Origin: Chrysomallon squamiferum | Lineage: Eukaryota > Mollusca > Gastropoda > Neomphalida > Peltospiridae | DNA length: 64,000 nt | Direction: 5' to 3' | NCBI GenBank assembly: GCA_012295275.1 | Contig: CM022673.1 | Coordinates: 10,233,288 to 10,297,287 of the forward strand | Shown: positions 56,606 through 64,000 of the stretch, piece after piece | Numbering within the stretch: position 1 is the first letter of the stretch | Layout of the letters: each line of letters starts with the position of its first letter | Translations under genes and position numbers: made by a program | Notes under the pieces: generated by a model | What the model was told of the DNA's origin: nothing | Seen by the model: the letters and a program-made list of their open reading frames with translations, nothing else | Databases searched by the model: none

Positions 56606-56801
56606 ATATTCACATATATAATAATTATAATAAGAACATATATATGTGTATGTGTGTGTGTATAACACACTAATTTCTAATATTTTCTAAATAGATATAT
56701 ATATATATATATATAGAAAATATTAGAAATTAGTGTGTTACACACACACACACAGACACACACATATATTTTCTTATTATAATTATTATATATGTGAATA
56801 T
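56606..56801. repeat. Near-perfect inverted repeat (arms ~85 bp, loop ~24 bp)
   Basis: The left arm 56606-56689 starts atattcacatatataataat and ends ctaatttctaatattttcta. The right arm 56714-56801 is its reverse complement, apart from length changes in the TG/CA and TA core. The loop is (TA)n. The transcript or single strand could form a long hairpin. Confidence 0.9.
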
Positions 56802-57189
56802 TTAGAAAAAATTTTTATTATATTCCTATTTAATAATTACAATCACAAAATCTATTTGGTATATAATTATAAGTATGTGTGTCGTTTCGTTTAATTTTAG
56901 ATATATATATATCCATGACATATATGCATGTAAATATCTCCACGATATATTTATTTTTAAAAGTTGTGAGTGAACATATCCGTGTCCAGCGGCGGAAATA
57001 TGTGATCGTGTTTTAATGAGTATCTGCTGTTTTAAAAATAAAAAATAAATTCCATTAATACCTTGTCGTGTAACGCAGATTTTCACCGGTCAAGTTAATT
57101 TGAGAAATTCGTAAAATTTCAAATACACATTTGTATATTTTTGTAAATGTTTAATGTTTTACTCGTTCCATTTTGAAAGCTAAGCAGTG

Positions 57190-57250
<61 letters not shown>

Positions 57251-57292
57251 GTTATCGTTATCGTTATCGTTATCGTTATCGTTATCGTTATC

Positions 57293-57336
<44 letters not shown>

Positions 57337-57357
57337 CTTTATCGTTATTATTATTAT
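57190..57357. repeat. (TTA)n with (TTATCG)n core
   Basis: About 60 bp of TTA, seven TTATCG hexamers (about 57252-57294), then TTA again. Confidence 0.97.
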
Positions 57358-57604
57358 TGTTGTTATTGCTGATGTCGTGGTGGTTGTGGTGGTAGTGGCA
57401 TTGGTGGTGGAGATGATGGTGGTCATGCAATGTATATAAATCACAGGTTTTAGAAAACGTCAAACATTAGTGTGTTAGACATATTATAAATTACACAACA
57501 CCCGTTTAAAAACTTTTTTGTTTTTGTTTAATAAATATTATCGCTATAGTTGCCAACAAAGACTTAAAAACGTTTATTTAAAATATTTGTGTAGTCTTAC
57601 AAAC

Positions 57605-57686
57605 CTTGTCACGCCTGCTCTGGACATTGTTGTAGAAACTTCCACCGTGTTTTTGTTATGATGTAGCCAGCCAGGTTGGAGAAAAG
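57605..57686 (-). CDS. Candidate upstream exon of the kinase (MSRAGVT...)
   Basis: Acceptor ctctttcag at the 5' edge; ATG at 57625-57627 in good context (ACAATGT), then MSRAGVT plus two bases to donor AAG|gtttgt, phase 2. A stronger donor-like TTT|gtaaga five bases further on would give the wrong phase. The whole exon is open in the ATG frame, so it could be internal rather than initial. The SRAG word also occurs in the 49.35-kb candidate. Confidence 0.3.
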
Positions 57687-57699
57687 CTGAAAGAGAAAA

Positions 57700-58555
57700 G
57701 TGAAAAATGAAAACACCAAAGAATTAAAAATGTTGCGATGTCTATAAATATTGTCGTATTTTATGATTAACAAAGATTGGTGGGCTAGTAACAAACAAAA
57801 GAATGACTTGGAAGCACGTACAGGAAAAATATATTTGACATTTTTTTTATATTTAGAACAAACGAAAGGTTTAATGGGTTGTTTAGTCTAAACTTTTTAC
57901 CTTTTTTATAACGACGTTAAATTTACAGTGATGCATACATACATGTACACAGACACACACACACACACATACACATACACATATATATATAAACATACAT
58001 GCCTACATACACGCACATTCACCCGTACACACACTCACTAACAGGAATAATAGCAATAATGACAATAACAACAACAATGACAGTAATAAAATACCTACAT
58101 ATAAACATTAATTATATTTAAGCAAACTTTCATACAATATACATATAATTAACTATGCATAGTAAAAAAAAAAAAAAATCAGAAATGTTTAAATCTAACA
58201 GTAGTTGTTGAAAAAAAAAAAAAAAACGCCATAAGACCTTGTTTCTTGTTTTGGGGGTTTTTTGGGTTGTTGTTGTTGTTGTTGTTGTTGTTGCTGCTGC
58301 TTTCTGCCTGTAACTCATCACTCAAGACAGGTAAACAAAAAATTAATCTGATTTAACCAGCGATTATCTTATTACTGACCCGATAATTCATTTGCGTTAA
58401 ATCGAACATGAATCAGATTACCATTCAGATAACTCGAACTGGTATCTCCTTTCTAATCATAACTCGAACATTTATCAAATTAGTCGAACTCTTTGTCACG
58501 AAGCGTTCTCAGTGTTTATTAAACTGACGATTTACTCATTGTCCTGTTTGAGTTT
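57700..58555. other. Spacer with CA, A-run and (TTG)n patches
   Basis: (CA)n at about 57952-57980, A runs near 58164 and 58211, (TTG)n at about 58267-58298; no gene recognised. Confidence 0.6.
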
Positions 58556-58745
58556 TTGGAACTAGCTCAGAGGTAGAGTGTTTGTCACATGTTCGATGGA
58601 TCCTTTTGGGTGATCCAAAGAGCAGTTTTTGCATTCGAGCCTTGCTCAAAAAGAAACGCTTGAAAGGTCAGAGTATGTACTTTCTCTGTCTGTGGGAATA
58701 TACATATTGAAAAACAAACTACTGGAAGGATTGGATTCTGAGTGA
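58556..58745 (+). mobile_element. tRNA-derived SINE-like element
   Basis: tagctcagaggtagagtg at 58563-58580 is a very good tRNA A box (Ala/Val type). gttcgatggatcc (58591) or gcattcgagcc (58631) may be the decayed B box. A tRNA-unrelated segment with tactttctctgtctgtggga follows. There is no complete cloverleaf, so it is not called a tRNA gene. Confidence 0.45.
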
Positions 58746-58838
58746 CATTTTCTAGTTTAGTGTATAGCAGTTCATCATTACTGTGTTGATGATATAGGTG
58801 ATGATGTTGTTGATAATTATAAGAACAATAACAACACC

Positions 58839-58882
<44 letters not shown>

Positions 58883-59440
58883 CACAACAATTGCAATAAC
58901 ATATTTACTAATTTAACATTTTAAATGATCGTTTATTCATAATTCGCTATTTTATTATTTACAGCTTAGCTTCGATAATAAGTGTGTCTACCATACGCAT
59001 CACCTGAAGAAAATGTAAAATTTGTTTTGTTATATTAGATTCTTTTCTTCTTTTTGTGACATAAATAAACGAATTATCACATTGGAGGTCATATTTAGCC
59101 TGAATTTCAGGAAATAATTATAATTATTTGCACTAGTTTTCTGAAAACATTCAAAATGTAAGTAGTGTCATGTATTTACACACTGAAATATATGACACGT
59201 GACTCTATTTATTCATTAGTTCCTTCACGATTTAGTTTTGTTTCATTTCTTCATTATTTCTTTGTAAATAAATAAAATAAATATATGTGCAATATGGATA
59301 TCCCAATCAACTGTTCATCAGTTTTACAACGCCAAAATATCTAACAAATAGTAACTATGTATGAAAAAATACAAAATATCAACAGGTGCATCGCAACAGA
59401 AATAAAACCAGCCAATCGTAAGAGATAAAAAAATATATAT
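58746..59440. other. Spacer with (AAT)n
   Basis: AAT triplets at about 58840-58880; otherwise AT-rich with nothing recognised. Confidence 0.55.
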
Positions 59441-59900
59441 ATATTTCTATGACGTCACCAGAGACGCAGTAATGACGTAGATATTTACTGTCGCCGTACA
59501 AATTATCCTCTTCATAGTGCTATATTTACTCACTCGTAACGTTATTAAGTTACCAGACTTGCGGCTAGACGTCAATTTAACGTGCGTATTTATCGTGTAC
59601 CACTGATATAACTACTGGCACTTGTTCACGGATGACCGGACGAAATCTTAAACAGCGTGAAACGATAAATTCGTGCAAGGTTGAAAGCTCTGCTGAGGTA
59701 CAAATAACGATGCTAATTGTAAATTAACTGGCAGTGGCACGTGATTAGCATGGGCAGCGCACTTAAAACCACTCGCTTATAAGGCGGTGTTGTTTATTAC
59801 TCCGGTGGGGGAAGGACCCTGCATATAAAGCCGGATGATAAAACGTCAACAGGAATAGCAGTTCACGGGTTTTGCACGTGCAAGTTAGCCAGGTTTAAAC
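59441..59900. promoter_or_regulatory. Candidate promoter/enhancer: CRE, E-boxes, TATA
   Basis: A perfect CRE palindrome TGACGTCA at 59450-59457, a half site TGACGT at 59473-59478, CACGTG words near 59740 and 59875, a CTTATAAG element near 59777 and a + strand TATAAA at 59824-59829 in GC-richer sequence. No coding exon was found downstream on +. It could instead serve the kinase gene on -. Confidence 0.3.
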
Positions 59901-60129
59901 TCATTGCCAATCAAAGTTTGGGGTTTTTCAGTGCACCTGTGTGTATTGTAAACTGCTATAATTCTTGTAGGCATTTTTGTATTAACTTTTTTTCAAAATC
60001 AAACTTTCAAATGAAGAGTTAAAGACTAACAAATAGGTGAATATATGCTCCAAGTTGTTGTTGTTTTTGGTACATATTTTTTTATTTATGTATACACATA
60101 TATAATAATAATAATAATATCATAAAGCA

Positions 60130-60170
<41 letters not shown>

Positions 60171-60596
60171 AGCACACACACACATGAACACAGATATATA
60201 CATATTTTAAGACTAATAATCATAACTTTAATAATTTATTATGAAATATATATTTCTTTTTGTTTTTATGTTGTTGGGTTTTTTTTGTTTTTTTTTTCCT
60301 CTTTTCTTTTTTCTCTTTTAAATTTCTGTGATGATGGTAATAAATAAATGAAATGTATACACAACGTTAATTACACATTAAAACAGATTAAAGACAAACT
60401 TTCATGTTTCTTCTTAAAGTTTCTTCTTGAAGTTTCTGTGATGAGGGAAATTACAGACAAAATTAATATCCTTACAGCTTACTCTTTCTGCTCTTTAGTA
60501 AAGTGAAGCTGTTACTGGGAGGGGAGTAACAAACAAATTAAATGCATATGTATATTTGATCATACATAAATATACTTGAAAAGCAAATTTACAGTT

Positions 60597-60600
<4 letters not shown>
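59901..60600. other. Spacer with CA patch, nothing recognised
   Basis: (TA)/(CA)n at about 60130-60185; no exon supported. Confidence 0.5.

Positions 60601-60648
<48 letters not shown>
60601..60648. repeat. (TG)n microsatellite
   Basis: About 23 units. Confidence 0.97.
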
Positions 60649-60649
<1 letters not shown>

Positions 60650-61106
60650 CTTAAAGGAGCGGTGAAACCAATCACAATAAGTAGTATTTAATTATTTTAA
60701 TTGTATCTTTAATATACACTTGTTATCATCTAATAAATGCACTGTATATGTTCTGTATATTTCTAAAACGTTTAGTATATTCTTATTAAAATGTTTCTAT
60801 CAAAGATTCTATGACAATGGAAACAAATAAACTAAAACCTGTGGTTCTTTCGTTTGTTTCTAGTTAAATAATATTTCGATTTAATTGTTTTCTTTACCAC
60901 TAAACATCAAACTTTGCTAATAATAAAGTACAACCTTACTTGCTTTGTTTAATAATCAGTGACAAGGTGACCTCATTTGTCACTCTACAAGAATTAGTTC
61001 GTACATTTCTATGCAAGTCATGAATGGCATCATAGGTTAATAAAATAAATAAAGAAAGAAAAAAAACTAAAATAGAAATGCTCTAGAATCTCCACTCTTT
61101 AAAAAA

Positions 61107-61282
61107 AATAAGTATTACTATTATTAGTAATAGTAGGAGTAGTAGCAGTAGTAGTGGTAGTATTGTTGTTATTATTAGTAGTAGCAGTAGTAGTAGTAGT
61201 AGTAATAGTAGAAGTACTAGTAGAAGTAGCAATAGTAGTAATAGTAATAGTAGTAATACTAGTAGTAGTAGTAGTGGAAGTA
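61107..61282. repeat. (AGT)n-type imperfect trinucleotide tract
   Basis: agt with aat, gca and gga variants over about 175 bp. Confidence 0.95.
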
Positions 61283-62685
61283 AACTTTATTATTAACAAA
61301 GCTTATTCAATAGCATCCCAAAAATTATAAGTTAAAAACAAACATAAAATTAGATTCGGCTTTTTTGTTTTAATGCATCTTTAAGGTCATAAACATTTTC
61401 ATATTATCTGTCAGAATTAAGTTTATTAAACATTTAAGAACAAAGATAACCTTATACATATTAAGTTTACTAAACATTTAAGATATCTGCCTGAACTAAG
61501 ATAACATTATACATTCATTAAACACAAACTGTAAAAGTACGTTTAATATAAACATTACAGGACGTTCACCTGTGAAATTTGTCTTTGAATTTAATTATGT
61601 GTGTGGTGATGTGTGTGTGTGTGAACACGATAGAGAGAACATAAAGAAAGAATTAACAATACTGTATGTATATTCTGTTTTCAATGAAGATACTTAGTAA
61701 TTTATTATATATGTGTGTCTGTGTGTGTATATTTGTATGTATGTACGTATTTATGTATATGTGTATGTATGTATGTGTATATGTGTTTGTATGTATGTAT
61801 TTTCGTATGTGTTTTGTGTGTGACGGTGTATTTATGCAGAAAGTTTCAGACATTTTGCTTTATATGTAAAACTGCAGAACTCTTTACAAAAGCTGCAGTG
61901 TTTAGTTTAAAAACTCCGATCAAAAATACTGATAGAGCAACGACAGCAGTCTATAAAATATATTTTACAAATTATAAAAAAAAACTTTGAGGAAATGCAA
62001 CCAGAATTTATATATTTAATGGTTATCAGAAACATTATGCAAACATTTGTTACAACGTTCACTAAATAATGCTGTATAATATAACAAAATATTTCTCATG
62101 TAAAGCTTGAATTAAAATACAATATTTATTTTCACAAACCCCCCCAACAGTTATTTAATGACTACGTACCTGTGCTTTAGTTTACTTCTAATATTGCACA
62201 CGCTAAACGAAATTCCGTTCCTTATTCAAAACGTGATGGGAAATTGCAAAATAACACAAACGTCAATAATCTCCAGAAAGCACGATTTCCTGTATCCCTC
62301 GTTAAAGCACTCGCTGTTGTCTTTCTCTCCTTACAGTTATAAGCTTATTAAATGCACGAAGTATATTAAATTGAAAACCATAATCTTAATCGCTACTTGA
62401 TGAAAGACTTATGGAGACCGCTCAGTTTGCCTGTGGTAACTTGGCGTAGCTCGAAGTCTTTCGTTATCTGGTTTTCTCAACACATCTCTTCTTTAAGTCA
62501 TAACAGATATATTTGCGTGACTGGTTGTTTGAATAACAGCCAGTAATGTTTTGGACATCACAGAGTAGGAGGAAAACAGTTTTAAAAAATGAATCTGTTT
62601 GTATGCGAATTGGTGGCTTGAATAAAGAGATTTGAATATTATATACTGAGAGCAAGTGTTTTTAAATATATTGGTTGGTAGATAC
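61283..62685. other. Spacer, nothing recognised
   Basis: TGTA-rich patch at about 61705-61815. An 80-codon + frame at 62158-62400 has a hydrophobic start but no other support. Confidence 0.45.
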
Positions 62686-62689
62686 GTAG

Positions 62690-62833
62690 GTATGTGTGTG
62701 TGTGTGTGTGTGTGTGTGTTTATAAATATGTGTATGTGTGTGTTTTATAAATATAAATATATATAAATAGATATATATGTGTATGTATGTATGTACATGT
62801 GTATGTGGGCACACACACACACAAACACACACA
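62690..62833. repeat. (TG)n, (TATG) and (CA)n cluster
   Basis: TG block, TA/TATG middle and CA block; the two ends are roughly complementary. Confidence 0.93.
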
Positions 62834-63332
62834 TTTATATCAGCTTTATCATGCGTAAGTAAGTATGCTGATCGCAGAATCATATAACATATCAGTTACT
62901 GATCTTGTTAATAACTGTTAAGCCTGCAAGACCAAACACTTATTTTACATGTTCTGTATCAGTGATTTTTACTATTAACCTTCATCCACTGGGATCAGTG
63001 ATTGTATTTATTCTACTGCTGCTACTACGGTGACTTCATAACCCTAATCCCGAACACAAATTGGTAACTCAGTAATAATGGTCGCTCACAAATACGTTTT
63101 CTCCTGCTAACATCTTGTCTCATTAACTCTGGTATGACGAGAGAACCGGGCAACCCTTCACTGAACGTATTATTCGATCAAGGCCACAGTGTCGGAAAGA
63201 TGATATTCTTGCTGAACAGTAAAACAAAAACAAAATATGCTGAGGACTTAATGAAGTGAATATTGTTGAGTAAATCTCTTCTGATATATGGGGAAATCAA
63301 AGCAAGACATATTTTGCTTATAATTATGATGA

Positions 63333-63373
<41 letters not shown>

Positions 63374-63867
63374 CACTGTCTATCCTAAACGATTGTTAAA
63401 AGCAACAATAATGCAAAAATACCAGCTTTTTCTAAGATTCAGGTATTGTGGACATAAAGAGCTTAATCCAAGAGCAAATTACTGTTTTCCAACGTATATA
63501 ACATGGAATATGTCTTACTATTTTTTTTACAGTGTCCAATGGTTTTTCCATTCCAGCCACAGCTCTACAGCTGACGACTCTAAAGAAATGTAATGAGTAA
63601 TCTTGCATATTAAGAATGTTGAATCAAAGTTATTGCTATTTGCTGGTGGTATAAGTAGCATTTAAATTAACGACGTTATTTGGTTTCCAATTTCAGAACT
63701 CATAACAAAAAACTCTAAATTTACTGCCACAAACCGTATAACAAAAAAAAAAAAAAATGCCATTATATATTAAAGTTAAACACATTTTCATTCATTCATA
63801 TATTCATTAAGAAACAGAGAAACCATTCAGAAATTTCATCTAAATTTAAACTACATATTTACTACGT
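62834..63867. other. Spacer with T run, nothing recognised
   Basis: T run at about 63338-63372 and A run at 63743-63757; no exon supported. Confidence 0.5.
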
Positions 63868-63961
63868 TCAGGCCGGACCATCTGTTAAAGACTGCCCGAA
63901 ATGAAAAGTCTTCACGTTGAAAGAAGAGTCGTAGAAACTCTTCAACAAACCCTCTTCGCAT
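63868..63961 (-). CDS. Possible last exon of another - strand gene
   Basis: Acceptor-like taataacag, then an open 30-codon segment CEEGLLKSFYDSSFNVKTFH plus FGQSLTDGPA and TGA at 63868-63870. Codon choice (TTC TAC GAC, TTC AAC GTG AAG) is more coding-like than the surroundings. No family is recognised, and a second frame is also open, so this is tentative. If real, it limits how far upstream the kinase gene can extend. Confidence 0.3.
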
Positions 63962-64000
63962 CTGTTATTACTACGCCCCAAATTCTCTCTTTAACCGCAT

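Noticed and set aside
57190-57357. Telomere- or centromere-like repeat
   Set aside because: TTATCG differs from animal telomere TTAGGG and is confined to about 45 bp within a TTA tract.

Overview
The window is animal nuclear DNA: AT-rich, with multi-exon genes, GT-AG introns and a very high load of microsatellites. Long (AG)n, (AC)n, (AT)n, (AAT)n, (AGT)n and (TGTA)n runs fill introns and spacers. Protein families, intron density and tRNA-derived SINE-like pieces fit a lophotrochozoan. A mollusc, perhaps a cephalopod, is my best guess, but the sequence alone does not settle the species. Almost all open frames over 60 codons are translated simple repeats; the real genes were found by joining short exons.

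Layout. (1) 391-5170, + strand: the last six exons of a receptor-type guanylate cyclase, covering the catalytic domain; the gene starts left of the window. (2) 5171-11965: repeat-filled spacer. (3) 11966-25595, - strand: an apparently complete single-pass membrane protein made of a signal peptide, two CCP/sushi domains, one MAM domain, a Thr/Ser-rich mucin-like stalk, a transmembrane helix and a short tail. One base appears to be missing in the stalk. A TATA box lies upstream at 25737-25744. (4) 25745-33100: spacer with a ~274-bp segmental duplication and degenerate arrays. (5) 33101-42636, - strand: eight exons encoding a full myosin light chain kinase-type catalytic domain and a C-terminal calmodulin-binding segment. 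The start codon must lie further upstream. Three candidate N-terminal exons (near 49.35, 55.0 and 57.6 kb) each have an ATG and a donor in the phase that the first core exon needs. (6) 57.7-64 kb: SINE-like pieces, a candidate control region near 59.4-59.9 kb, and a possible last exon of another - strand gene at 63868-63961.

The genes do not form a pathway cluster; this looks like an ordinary neighbourhood of unrelated genes. No RNA gene, CRISPR array, intact transposon or viral gene was recognised. The points most worth a second look are the receptor's architecture and stalk frameshift, the apparent choice of N-termini for the short kinase, a two-monomer tRNA-like SINE at 43.9-44.2 kb, and an ~85-bp-arm hairpin at 56.6-56.8 kb.
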